Assembly: GCA_947454155.1 (NCBI GenBank)
Contig: CANGIT010000002.1
Span: forward strand, 62,001 to 126,000
DNA: 64,000 nucleotides
Direction of reading: 5' to 3'
DNA from: Chitinophagaceae bacterium
Lineage (GTDB): Bacteria; Bacteroidota; Bacteroidia; Chitinophagales; Chitinophagaceae
The notes under the pieces were generated by a model. It was not told the DNA's origin. It ran no database searches and saw nothing but the letters and a program-made list of their open reading frames with translations. Below, piece after piece: positions 15,498 through 24,000 of this stretch. Position 1 is the stretch's first letter. The number at the start of each line of letters is the position of its first letter. The translations under genes and the position numbers were made by a program.

Positions 15498-15932
15498 ATG
15501 CAGGAACAAAATTTCAAAAATCACACACGTATCGCTTCCGCATGGTATTATGCAGGCTTGGGAATGGCCGGCGTGGTTACCGTATTCAGTTTGATATACG
15601 CACAAGATTATAACAATGCCATGGGCGGCATTCTGGTGCCGGTGCTTTTTGTAGACATCGCCATTGGCCTGATACTGATCGGATTTTTCGCTCGTTCATT
15701 TGCGCTCAAAGCGCAGGATAGAGCCATAAGGGCAGAAGAAAATCTGCGTCATTTTGTACTCACCGGTAAATTGCTGGATGAAAGACTAACCCTCTCTCAA
15801 ATCATCGCTTTGCGCTTTGCCGCTGATGAGGAATTTGTTGACTTGGCACAAAAGGCAGCCAATGAAAATTTGTCTAATAAAGACATTAAAATGGCCATTA
15901 AAAACTGGAAAGCCGATCATCATAGGGTATAG
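15498..15932 (+). CDS. Small membrane protein with two TM helices (DUF6526-like)
   Basis: A 144-residue protein with TM helices near residues 16-36 and 44-66, a short periplasmic loop, and a charged cytoplasmic tail containing RAEENLRHFVLTGKLLDERLTLSQIIALRFAADEEFVDLAQKA. This layout recurs in Bacteroidota proteins annotated DUF6526. Function unknown. The octamer repeat array starts immediately after the stop codon. Confidence 0.72.
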   Translation: MQEQNFKNHTRIASAWYYAGLGMAGVVTVFSLIYAQDYNNAMGGILVPVLFVDIAIGLILIGFFARSFALKAQDRAIRAEENLRHFVLTGKLLDERLTLSQIIALRFAADEEFVDLAQKAANENLSNKDIKMAIKNWKADHHRV

Positions 15933-16052
15933 GTGATTTGGAGATGTGATAATTTGGAAATTTGATGATGTGATAGTGTGACAATAAGATAGTGTGATAG
16001 TGTGGTAGTGTGGTAATGTGGAAGTGTGATAATGTGGAAGTTTGATAATGTG
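15933..16052 (+). repeat. Octamer array, 15 units (ATA[AG]TGTG type)
   Basis: Starting directly after the stop codon, 15 units of 8 nt follow without a phase break: GTGATTTG, GAGATGTG, ATAATTTG, GAAATTTG, ATGATGTG, ATAGTGTG and so on. The plus strand has a single C in 120 nt. It is the same family as at 12500. A heptamer array of opposite strand bias follows at 16091. Confidence 0.9.
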
Positions 16053-16090
16053 ATAGTAGAAATGAGTTTTTTTCAAATTGCTTAGTTATT

Positions 16091-16363
16091 TCCCAATCAC
16101 AAATCTCCAATCACAAATCACAAATCACAAATCCCCAATCCCCAATCACAAATCCCCAACCACAAATCACAAATCCCCAATCCCCAATCACAAATCCCCA
16201 ATCTCCAATCACAAATCCCCAACCACAAACAACAAACAACAAATAACAAATAACAAATCACAAATCACAAATCACAAATCACAAATCACAAACCACAAAC
16301 CACAAACCACAAACCACAAACAACAAACAACAAACAACAAACAACAAACAACAAACAACAAAC
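16091..16363 (+). repeat. 39-unit heptamer array abutting a start codon
   Basis: 273 nt parse into exactly 39 heptamers with no indel. Apart from the first unit they fit [AC][ACT]C[AC]AA[TC]: CACAAAT, CCCCAAT, CTCCAAT, CCCCAAC, CACAAAC, AACAAAC, AACAAAT. There is not one G on the plus strand. The composition drifts from CCCCAAT/CACAAAT at the left to uniform CACAAAC and AACAAAC blocks at the right. The array ends 3 nt before the thioesterase ATG and so forms its whole leader. All frames stay open, which creates a spurious 126-aa ORF. Confidence 0.95.
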
Positions 16364-16366
16364 AAC

Positions 16367-16774
16367 ATGTTCACCTCCACCACGCAAATACGCATACATT
16401 ATGCGCTGACCGATCAGATGGGCGTGGTGTACCATGGACGTTATGCCGAATTTTTTGAGATCGGCCGTTCAGAAGCCATCAGGAATCTGGGATTTACTTA
16501 TAAAGATATAGAAGCGATGGGCGTGGTGATGGCCGTAGTGGAAATGAATATCCGTTATCTGCGTCCCATTCGGTATGATGATCTGATTACCGTTAAAACA
16601 AGTCTGCCTCATCTTCCTGCAGATCACAAGATTGTCTTTCACAGCGAAATTTACAACGAAGAAGATCAGCTGCTCAGCAAAGGAACGGTTACACTTTATT
16701 TTCTTGAAGCGAAAAGCATGAAGAAAATCAATATGCCCACGCCATTGGTGAATTTACTCGAGGGGTATTATTAA
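16367..16774 (+). CDS. Acyl-CoA thioesterase, 4HBT hotdog family (YbgC/FadM-like)
   Basis: A 135-residue hotdog-fold thioesterase. The N terminus has the YbgC-type active-site loop: IRIHYALTDQMGVVYHGRYAEFFEIGR, with D in TDQMG and the Y-H pair. A central strand M-x-x-x-N-I-R-Y-L-R-P-I-R-Y-D-D-L follows. YbgC/FadM members hydrolyse short- or medium-chain acyl-CoA in the cytoplasm. The start is fixed by homology; no Shine-Dalgarno exists because the leader is pure heptamer repeat. How transcription is initiated here is unclear. Confidence 0.9.
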   Translation: MFTSTTQIRIHYALTDQMGVVYHGRYAEFFEIGRSEAIRNLGFTYKDIEAMGVVMAVVEMNIRYLRPIRYDDLITVKTSLPHLPADHKIVFHSEIYNEEDQLLSKGTVTLYFLEAKSMKKINMPTPLVNLLEGYY

Positions 16775-16836
16775 GGTATACGGGTTAAAGAGTTTTCAAG
16801 TATGCAATAAACTTAAACCAGTAAGCCGTCCAGCCC

Positions 16837-17244
16837 TTATCTCCCCGAAATACCATCCACACTGGCTTTGCCCGGCCCTAACAAAGCGATGATTAAAAAT
16901 ACGCAGAGGAACATGGCGGCATGTTGGCCTTTACCCAGCACATCGCCATGATGCGCCATGAAAAGTGCCACAGACATGCAAATAATCAGCGGTATGGCCG
17001 ACAGGCGGGTGAACAATCCAATGATCACGAACAAGGCGCAGAAAAACTCTGCAAAAATTACCAGACAAAGCGAAAATGTGCTGCCCATGCCTAAGAAATC
17101 CATGAAATGGTTTTTTTGATCGGCGAAATGTACCAGCTTGTCATAGCCGCTCATCATCATGAATACACCAAAGGTCACTCTCAGCAAGAACATGGCAATA
17201 TTGAATGCCGGAGCCGAGTAATTTGTGGACAGTAATTTTTTCAT
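16837..17244 (-). CDS. DoxX family membrane protein
   Basis: An integral membrane protein of about 135 aa with four TM helices. The DoxX signature FLLRVTFGVFMMMSGYDKLVHF is in helix 1, VIFAEFFCALFVIIGLFTRLSAIPL in helices 2-3, and M-A-H-H-G-D before the last helix. Family members are linked to thiosulfate:quinone oxidoreduction or oxidative stress, but most are uncharacterised. I chose ATG 17244 (MKKLLSTNYSAP); an upstream in-frame ATG at 17283 adds 13 residues and cannot be excluded. Confidence 0.85.
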   Translation of the reverse strand: MKKLLSTNYSAPAFNIAMFLLRVTFGVFMMMSGYDKLVHFADQKNHFMDFLGMGSTFSLCLVIFAEFFCALFVIIGLFTRLSAIPLIICMSVALFMAHHGDVLGKGQHAAMFLCVFLIIALLGPGKASVDGISGR

Positions 17245-17404
17245 CTTGTGGCTGAATTTGTTTTGGATTTGAATTTTCAACATCTAAAATAAGTCATTTT
17301 CCATTTGACTAGTCTGTTAACACCATTATAATAGACCATTAAGTTGTTTACATATGTTATTAACTATCGTGCCTTCTAAAAGCTGATTCCTCAATTACAG
17401 CCTA

Positions 17405-17412
17405 TAACTTTG
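17405..17412 (+). promoter_or_regulatory. -7 element TAACTTTG before the TPR gene
   Basis: An exact TAnnTTTG match lies 25 nt before the ATG at 17438. No clear TTTG is found at the -33 position, so this is weaker than the other promoters reported. Confidence 0.4.
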
Positions 17413-17437
17413 CGCAAGTCAATCTAAATACCCCGAA

Positions 17438-20400
17438 ATGATCAAAAGAAAACGATGGCTTTTGCTGCTATTGTGTCTAATAAACACTGCAGTTATTGCA
17501 CAACCTACTCATACGGTCACTAATTCAGAAAATCTTTACCAGCAGGCCGGTTCCTATTTCTATAAAGGTGATTATGCGCTGGCTTATCCATTGCTGCGTG
17601 AGCTTCGGCAGCAGAACCCCGCCGAGAAAAAGTCGGACCACATTTATCTGAACGACGATGTGGATTGTTGGTTCATCATTTGTGAACTCAACATGCAATT
17701 GTCTTCCGGTGAAAGGGATGCCGTGCACTACATCGCTTCAGGCGCCTCCGAACTGAGAAAAGGCCAATTGAGTTTTTACCTCGCCCATTATTATTTTCTT
17801 CAGGATGATTTTGAAAATGCTGCGGTGTATTACAGTAAAGTAAAATTCGATAATCTTACCAATGCTCAAATTGCGAATGCGAAATTCGAACATGCTTATG
17901 CCAGTTTTGCATTGAAAGATTTTGCGGTGGCCAAGCCCTTGTTCAACGAGGTGAAACAAATTGCAGGTCATCCCAATCGTCTGGACGCGGCTTATTATTA
18001 TGGATACATTTCTTTTCATGACAAGGAATATCCGCAGTCACTGGAAGCCTTCAGATCAGTGGCTTCGGTGCCCGCGTATGCCGAAACTGTGCCTTATTTC
18101 ATTGCCGAAATCCTTTATGCCATGGGGCAGAAAAAAGAAGCGTTGCAATATGGCGATAGTGCTTTGTCGGCCAACCTTGGCGGAGCTTACCGCAACGAAC
18201 TGCTGTTGCTGACCGCTCAGCTCTATTTTGAAAAACAACAGTATCGAGAGGCGCTTCCGCTTTTTGTGGAATATGCCAACGGAAAAGAAAAAATGGCCAA
18301 AGAGATTTTGTATGAGTTGAGTTATTGTTATTTCAAAACCGGCAACAACAAAAAAGCGATTGAGGGATTCCGTTACCTCAGTAATGAAAAAGATTCGTTA
18401 GGGCAAAACAGCATGTACATTCTTGGCGACTTGTATTTACAAGCCAAAGACAAAGCCAATGCAAGAACCGCATTCCAGTTTTGCGCCTCCAACAACAGCG
18501 ATCCCGAACAGCAAAGAATCTCAAGGCTCAATTATGCCAAACTATCTTACGAGCTCGGTTACCAGGATATCGCCCTGGCCGAAACGCGCAGGTACCTCAG
18601 CGACTATGCGCAATACGCAGACGACCGCTCCGGCGAAAATCTTTTTGGTCATGTGCAGGAAGCCAAAGAGCTGCTGATCAGCCTGATGTCGAATACCAAC
18701 AATTTTGATGAGGGACTGGCTTTATTCAAGACCTTGAACCAATCTTCGCCCGAGGCCAGAAAAGTTTATGCACGACTGTTATACGGCAAAGCCATTCAGC
18801 TGGTCAATGATCAGCGTTTGTCGGAAGCGGATGAGCTCTTTGCACAGCTGATCGCTTTGAACAATGCGCCGCAGCTCATTCCTTATGCCAGTTTCTGGAG
18901 AGGAGAGATTGCGTATCGTCAACAGCGCTATGATGAATCTATTCGTTTTCTCAACAACTTTTTAGACAGTCATGCACCGGGACAGGCGGAAGCCAACATC
19001 ACCAACGCCAACTACAACCTAGGTTACGATTGGTTTCAGCAACAACAATATAAAAACGCCCTGAAATATTTTGAAGTCATTGCCGCCTCACTTCGTCCGG
19101 TTACATCTGCGTTGGAACAGGATGCTTTTGTAAGAAGTGCGGATTGTTATTTCATGCAAAGAGATTTCGCCAAGGCCAACGCCATGTACGACCAAGTGGC
19201 GAAGAGCAACGGAGCACAAGCCGATTATGCTTTATATCAGATGGCCATCATCGCAGGCGTTAAAAACAGTACCGAGAAAATAAGGCTGCTCACCGCATTG
19301 ATCAGCAAATATCCTTCTTCATCATTGGCTCTTGAATCGATGATACAGCTGGCCCTCACTTATATTGACGATCAGCAGTTCAAACAAGCGATTCCTTATC
19401 TGAATGAAATGATCGGCAACGAAAAGGCCTCATCGTATCGTCCGCTGTTGTATTTTAATCTGGGACTTTGTCATTACAACCTGAATAGCAATCAAGAAGC
19501 ATTGAAAGCATTCCGCTTCTTGTTGCAGCAGTATCCGCAATCATCCGAAACGGATCAGTGTGTTTCCATGATTCGCAATATCTACATTGAAGACGGTAAT
19601 CCCGATGGTTATGTTTCTTTGATGAAAGAACATGGCATCAAGGTAGATGTGAATGAGGCCGACTCTTTGAGTTATGTGGCGGCCGGTATTAAGTATGAAG
19701 CCGGTGATTGCCCTTTGGCTATCAGTAGTTATAAGAATTATCTTTCCCGTTATCCTGCAGGTGCATATGTATTGGATGCCAATTACAGAATCGGGCTTTG
19801 CGCGCAAAAACAGAAAGACAGCTTGCTGGCCTTGCAGTCGTATGATGCGGTTTTCCAAAAAGGCATCAGTCGTTATTTTGAAGCCGCTACACTGGAAGCT
19901 GCGCGCATCGCTTATTTTCAAGTGAAAGATTATGCCGCAGCCCGTAAATATTTTGAAGCCTTAAGTAAAGGTGCGGTCAATCCGGAAAAAAAGATGGAAG
20001 CATTGCGCGGATTGGTCAGATGTTATTTTCAGTTGAAGGATTTTTCTTCGGCCAATGTGGTGGCTACGGAATTGATTTCGGGTAAGGGTGCTAGTCAGGA
20101 TGACAAGGCCATCTCTTTTTTGGTGCTGGGTCGCTCGCGCGAGCTGGCAGCTGATACAGCCGGTGCCATCCAGGCTTTTCGGTCGGCGATATCCCTGAAT
20201 AAATCGGCCTGGGGAGCGGAAGCCCGTTATGCATTGGCGGCTAATCTGCTGGCACAAAACGATCTGGCCGGTGCCGAAAAAGCGGCAATGGCCGTCATCA
20301 AAGAAACAGGCAGCTATGAAAATTGGGTCATTCGTTCTTACCTTTTGTTGGGCGATATTTTCATGAAGCAAAAAGATTATTTCAATGCCAAAGCCACTTA

Positions 20401-20512
20401 CGAAAGTGTGGCCCAAAATGCTTCTATACCCGAATTGAAAACAGAAGCGCAACAAAAGCTCGACAACGCCTTACAGATTGAAAAACAAAATTCTAAAATC
20501 GGTACACCCTGA
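17438..20512 (+). CDS. Large secreted TPR protein
   Basis: A 1024-residue protein with signal peptide (MIKRKRWLLLLLCLINTAVIAQ), then tetratricopeptide repeats over almost its full length. Many copies of the Y-x-x-G-x-Y-x-x-A pattern are seen, for example SYFYKGDYALAYPLL, AYYYGYISFHDKEYPQSLEAF, SYCYFKTGNNKKAIEGF and YNLGYDWFQQQQYKNALKYF. It is a periplasmic scaffold, similar in plan to the YbgF/BamD-type and PPIase-associated TPR proteins of the phylum. The next gene, an outer-membrane barrel, starts 1 nt after the stop, so the two products probably act together. Confidence 0.88.
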   Translation: MIKRKRWLLLLLCLINTAVIAQPTHTVTNSENLYQQAGSYFYKGDYALAYPLLRELRQQNPAEKKSDHIYLNDDVDCWFIICELNMQLSSGERDAVHYIASGASELRKGQLSFYLAHYYFLQDDFENAAVYYSKVKFDNLTNAQIANAKFEHAYASFALKDFAVAKPLFNEVKQIAGHPNRLDAAYYYGYISFHDKEYPQSLEAFRSVASVPAYAETVPYFIAEILYAMGQKKEALQYGDSALSANLGGAYRNELLLLTAQLYFEKQQYREALPLFVEYANGKEKMAKEILYELSYCYFKTGNNKKAIEGFRYLSNEKDSLGQNSMYILGDLYLQAKDKANARTAFQFCASNNSDPEQQRISRLNYAKLSYELGYQDIALAETRRYLSDYAQYADDRSGENLFGHVQEAKELLISLMSNTNNFDEGLALFKTLNQSSPEARKVYARLLYGKAIQLVNDQRLSEADELFAQLIALNNAPQLIPYASFWRGEIAYRQQRYDESIRFLNNFLDSHAPGQAEANITNANYNLGYDWFQQQQYKNALKYFEVIAASLRPVTSALEQDAFVRSADCYFMQRDFAKANAMYDQVAKSNGAQADYALYQMAIIAGVKNSTEKIRLLTALISKYPSSSLALESMIQLALTYIDDQQFKQAIPYLNEMIGNEKASSYRPLLYFNLGLCHYNLNSNQEALKAFRFLLQQYPQSSETDQCVSMIRNIYIEDGNPDGYVSLMKEHGIKVDVNEADSLSYVAAGIKYEAGDCPLAISSYKNYLSRYPAGAYVLDANYRIGLCAQKQKDSLLALQSYDAVFQKGISRYFEAATLEAARIAYFQVKDYAAARKYFEALSKGAVNPEKKMEALRGLVRCYFQLKDFSSANVVATELISGKGASQDDKAISFLVLGRSRELAADTAGAIQAFRSAISLNKSAWGAEARYALAANLLAQNDLAGAEKAAMAVIKETGSYENWVIRSYLLLGDIFMKQKDYFNAKATYESVAQNASIPELKTEAQQKLDNALQIEKQNSKIGTP

Positions 20513-20513
20513 T

Positions 20514-22184
20514 ATGAAAAAAGCATTCTTTAATCCTTGCAAAATTTTGTTTTTGACGGGAATGGCAGTGTTGATGCTCATTTCTCATCCAACAATGGCC
20601 CAGCGCGATACGTCCGCACCGCAAACCGTCACCATCATTTCCGAATTCAAACCGGAGATAAAGCCACCGGCAAAAATCAATTTGAGTGGAGCCGCATTGC
20701 CTCCTGATACCGGAAAATTGGTAAGGCCTTATCGTGTACCTGTACAAAATCTGATCTATGCCTATCAGCCGGTTTCGCTTGCGCCTATAACTTATTCGCA
20801 AGACAGCAACGAATCACAAGGTGCACATTATCTGGCCAAAGCAGGCTTTGGTAATTTACGCACTCCATATTTTTCGGGTGCGGCAAGATGGGGCGAATCC
20901 GGCGATCCACTGTTGGCCAATGTTTATACCTCATATATTTCTTCTAAAGGAAAAGTAAAAAACCAGGATTATTCTTTGCTCGACCTCAAAGCCAAAGCGA
21001 GTTATTTTCTGGATGACTATGAAGCTTATGCCGGTGTGAATTTCAGTCGCCATCAATTTTATCAGTATGGATACAATCATACACTTAATGATTTCGCTAA
21101 GCAAGACATCAACCAGCTATTCAATGAATTGAATCTTTCGGTGGGAGGTAGAAATATCGCTAAAAATGCATGGGGGCTTGATTTTAATCCGAACATCGCA
21201 GTGTCAATATTTGCTAAAAAAGATTCACTCACAGAAAATACCTTGCATGTGAATCTTCCTGTTGAAAAAAGTATTACCGACAAGATTTCAGCCAAAGTAG
21301 AAGTGGATCTGGACAATACTCGTTATCACACATTGGGTTATTACCAAGGCGATTTTGCCATCAAAAACAATGTGTTCCGTTTTCATCCCTCGGCGAAATA
21401 TACAGGGAAGTCATTCCGGCTGAACATCGGCGCTCAAGCCATCAAAAGTTTTTTAACATGGAACTGGCTGCCCGATATCACTGCAGAACTTCCTGTGCCC
21501 AAAACAAAATTCATCGCACAATTGGGTTGGGTTGGGACGGTTCAAAAAAATACCATTCGCAACTTAAGCGCCATCAATCCCTATATCAACACCCTCCCTT
21601 ATCAGTTCAATACCCTTGAAAAAGAATTGTATGGTGGTGTCAAAACAACCATTGGCAAGCATGCCTCTTTTTCTTGTAAGGCCTCCTTTATCCAATACAA
21701 AGACTTTCAGTTTTTCATCAACGACACATCTGTGACCAATGGGGGAAGAGGGTTTCTTACTTCCAATGAGCCCAATCTCTACAACTTCAGGATTCACGGT
21801 GATGTGAGTTATTTTCTTCAGGATAAATTCATCCTCACCGGCAGTGTAAACATCAATGCCTATACCGGAATGAAGGCCAACTTGCATGCCTGGCATACGG
21901 TGCCTGTGGAGTGCAATGTCAATGTCAAATGGCACTTGAATCCAAAGTTGCTGATTCGTAGTAATTTTTATTTCTTTGGTGGCGGCCATTACATTGAAAC
22001 AGGTAATATCTCCGGCACCTATAATGGTGGCGCCGACTGGAGCCTGGGCGCCGATTATAAGATCAACAGCCGATTCGGAGCATTTATCGATGTAAACAAT
22101 ATCTTTGGAAAAAAATACGAACGCTGGCACAACTATCCCGTTTATGGCATCAATGCCCTGGCCGGAGTTTCCTTCAGGTTCTAA
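20514..22184 (+). CDS. Outer-membrane beta-barrel protein without plug (TonB-receptor-like)
   Basis: A 556-residue protein with signal peptide (cleavage near PTMAQ). A Pro-rich mature N terminus (IISEFKPEIKPPAKINL) leads into alternating amphipathic strands throughout, and the C-terminal strand ends in aromatic GVSFRF, typical of barrels inserted by BAM. There is no plug or carboxypeptidase-like domain, so it is not a normal TonB receptor. The start at 20514 was chosen over 20478 because it leaves one base after the TPR stop and gives a proper signal peptide. Function unknown; coupled to the TPR gene. Confidence 0.75.
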   Translation: MKKAFFNPCKILFLTGMAVLMLISHPTMAQRDTSAPQTVTIISEFKPEIKPPAKINLSGAALPPDTGKLVRPYRVPVQNLIYAYQPVSLAPITYSQDSNESQGAHYLAKAGFGNLRTPYFSGAARWGESGDPLLANVYTSYISSKGKVKNQDYSLLDLKAKASYFLDDYEAYAGVNFSRHQFYQYGYNHTLNDFAKQDINQLFNELNLSVGGRNIAKNAWGLDFNPNIAVSIFAKKDSLTENTLHVNLPVEKSITDKISAKVEVDLDNTRYHTLGYYQGDFAIKNNVFRFHPSAKYTGKSFRLNIGAQAIKSFLTWNWLPDITAELPVPKTKFIAQLGWVGTVQKNTIRNLSAINPYINTLPYQFNTLEKELYGGVKTTIGKHASFSCKASFIQYKDFQFFINDTSVTNGGRGFLTSNEPNLYNFRIHGDVSYFLQDKFILTGSVNINAYTGMKANLHAWHTVPVECNVNVKWHLNPKLLIRSNFYFFGGGHYIETGNISGTYNGGADWSLGADYKINSRFGAFIDVNNIFGKKYERWHNYPVYGINALAGVSFRF

Positions 22185-22196
22185 AAGTAAATTGGC

Positions 22197-22832
22197 ATGA
22201 TTGAAAATTGTATCGAACAGTATTTATTGCAGTATCATTTTTGCCCTTTGCCGGAAGTAGGCACACTGCAGGTGAGTAAAAAAAATGCGACTTTACTGCG
22301 CAGTGAAAATGTGATGTCAGCACCTGTAGTGAACATTGATTTTACATCTGAATCAAGACCTTCGGATGCTTTCATTGGTTTTATCGCCAAGCTCACTCAT
22401 GTAGATCTTCATCAGGCAGCAAGTTCACTCCGTGATTATTGCCACCGATTGCTTGCACTGAAACAGGGAGATGAGCAAATATTGAGCAACACAGGCAAGT
22501 TTTTGGTGAATGCGCAAGGTGAATTACAATTCGACTCATTCAAGTTGCCTTCTGTGCTTTTGCCTGCGGCCCCCGCCGTCAGGGTCATCCATCCCAACAG
22601 TGTTCATCAGGTAAGGGTTGGCGACAACGAACACAGCAGTACCTACATGACCGAAATGCTTAATGACAATAAAAAGTCCAATGGCTTGAAATGGTTGATC
22701 GCTGCGGCTTGTATAGCTTTGGTGGCCATCGCGATGATTGCTTTTCAAATGTTTTTTCAACAGGGAGGCGCTGGCAATGTTATGCCCCTGGATACTACCA
22801 CAGCGCCTGCTTCCTATCAGCTTGTTCAATAA
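22197..22832 (+). CDS. HU-CCDC81-like domain protein with one TM helix
   Basis: A 211-residue protein. Residues 1-115 resemble the bacterial CCDC81-type HU domains: IEQYLLQYHFCPLPEVGTLQVSKKNA, then a second unit with AFIGFIAKLTHVDLHQAASSLRDYC and a LSNTGKFLVNAQGELQF hairpin. A linker and a TM helix (about 163-186) follow, then a short Thr/Ala tail. Related Bacteroidota proteins usually end in a peptidoglycan-binding SPOR domain, which is absent here. It is 12 nt downstream of the barrel gene and 9 nt upstream of the methyltransferase. Confidence 0.62.
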   Translation: MIENCIEQYLLQYHFCPLPEVGTLQVSKKNATLLRSENVMSAPVVNIDFTSESRPSDAFIGFIAKLTHVDLHQAASSLRDYCHRLLALKQGDEQILSNTGKFLVNAQGELQFDSFKLPSVLLPAAPAVRVIHPNSVHQVRVGDNEHSSTYMTEMLNDNKKSNGLKWLIAAACIALVAIAMIAFQMFFQQGGAGNVMPLDTTTAPASYQLVQ

Positions 22833-22841
22833 TTATTTCAA

Positions 22842-23729
22842 ATGATCCATTACGAAAAATGTCCGGTTTGCCATAAGGCCGAAATTCATCAGATAGGAGA
22901 GGCCATCGACCATACGGTTTCTCATCAGTCATTTCCCGTTGTTCATTGCCACCATTGCTCTTTTCGATTTACCCAGGATGTCCCCGAACAGGAATCTATT
23001 GGCGCTTATTACCAATCCGAAGATTATATCTCTCACAGCGATACGCAAAAAGGCATCATCAATGCTTTGTATCACAAGGTGAGGACCATCACGCTAAAGG
23101 CTAAACGAAAACTGGTGGTACGTGAAACGGGTTGTGCAACAGGCAAGATTCTTGATATCGGTTGCGGTACAGGCGCTTTCCTGCATGCCATGAAAACTTC
23201 GGGCTGGCAGGTGGAAGGCTTGGAACCTGATCCCAAAGCGGCGGAACTCTCCCTGAAATTGTATGGCATCACTTCTTCGCACCCCGAAAATCTGTTCAGG
23301 AAAGAAGCCGGCAATTACGATGCCATCACCATGTGGCATGTACTGGAGCATGTACATCAACTGCATCCATATATGGCAGAACTGAAAAAGCTGATTAAAA
23401 AAGGAGGTGTGATTTTTATCGCGGTTCCCAATTATACTTCATTTGATGCGCGTCATTACAAAATGAATTGGGCTGCTTACGACGTGCCCCGCCATTTGTA
23501 TCATTTCTCTCCTGAAAGTATGGAGGTACTGGTGGCACAACATGGCATGCAGATCAAATCCATACAACCCATGTGGTTCGACAGTTTTTATGTGAGCATG
23601 CTGAGCGAAAAAAATAAAAAAGGAAAATTGGGATTGTTGTCGGCTTTTTGGGTAGGATGGCTGTCCAACGTGCTTGCCGTGTTCAATAAGAAAAAATGCA
23701 GCTCGCTGATTTATGTGATTGGGGAATGA
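22842..23729 (+). CDS. Class I SAM-dependent methyltransferase with N-terminal zinc ribbon
   Basis: A 295-residue protein. Cys pairs C6/C9 (CPVC) and C36/C39 (HCHHC) form a likely zinc ribbon. A class I Rossmann methyltransferase follows with motif I ILDIGCGTGAFLHAM (about 102-116), acidic motif II VEGLEPDPKA, and motif post-I AITMWHVLEHVHQLHPYM. The C-terminal region has a hydrophobic segment (VGWLSNVLAVF), suggesting membrane association. Substrates of this Methyltransf_23/25 type include sugars and lipids; not determinable. Last gene of the TPR/barrel cluster. Confidence 0.87.
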   Translation: MIHYEKCPVCHKAEIHQIGEAIDHTVSHQSFPVVHCHHCSFRFTQDVPEQESIGAYYQSEDYISHSDTQKGIINALYHKVRTITLKAKRKLVVRETGCATGKILDIGCGTGAFLHAMKTSGWQVEGLEPDPKAAELSLKLYGITSSHPENLFRKEAGNYDAITMWHVLEHVHQLHPYMAELKKLIKKGGVIFIAVPNYTSFDARHYKMNWAAYDVPRHLYHFSPESMEVLVAQHGMQIKSIQPMWFDSFYVSMLSEKNKKGKLGLLSAFWVGWLSNVLAVFNKKKCSSLIYVIGE

Positions 23730-24000
23730 TTGAAGAATGATTGCTTTTTAAAAAATCATTTTATGCGGGTTCAATTTTTCTTTAATGACTACGGTTGGTT
23801 TATTATTTAATTGGATTTTCTTTGTTGTTCGTTTGGGTCACATCTTTCTTTCATTATTGCTGAGTCTCTTTAACTATTTGAAGCGTTTAATATTATCTGA
23901 TTTTTGTTGCTGAAATAAGTTTTTTTTCAATGCTAGATTATTTCAAATGATAATCATGATGAAAAAAGTTTCTCCCAATTATTATATTTAAATTGTGGTG

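Noticed and set aside
15786..16110. Minus-strand ORFs of 70-96 aa with HYHT repeats
   Set aside because: They translate the octamer array at 15933-16052 and have no other content.
16091..16363. CRISPR array
   Set aside because: Units are 7 nt with no spacers of 25-40 nt and no cas genes nearby.
16078..16458. 126-aa ORF rich in NHKSP and NNKQQ repeats before the thioesterase
   Set aside because: It is the heptamer array read in one frame; seven-nt units give 7-residue repeats, and its C-terminal part is the thioesterase gene in another frame.
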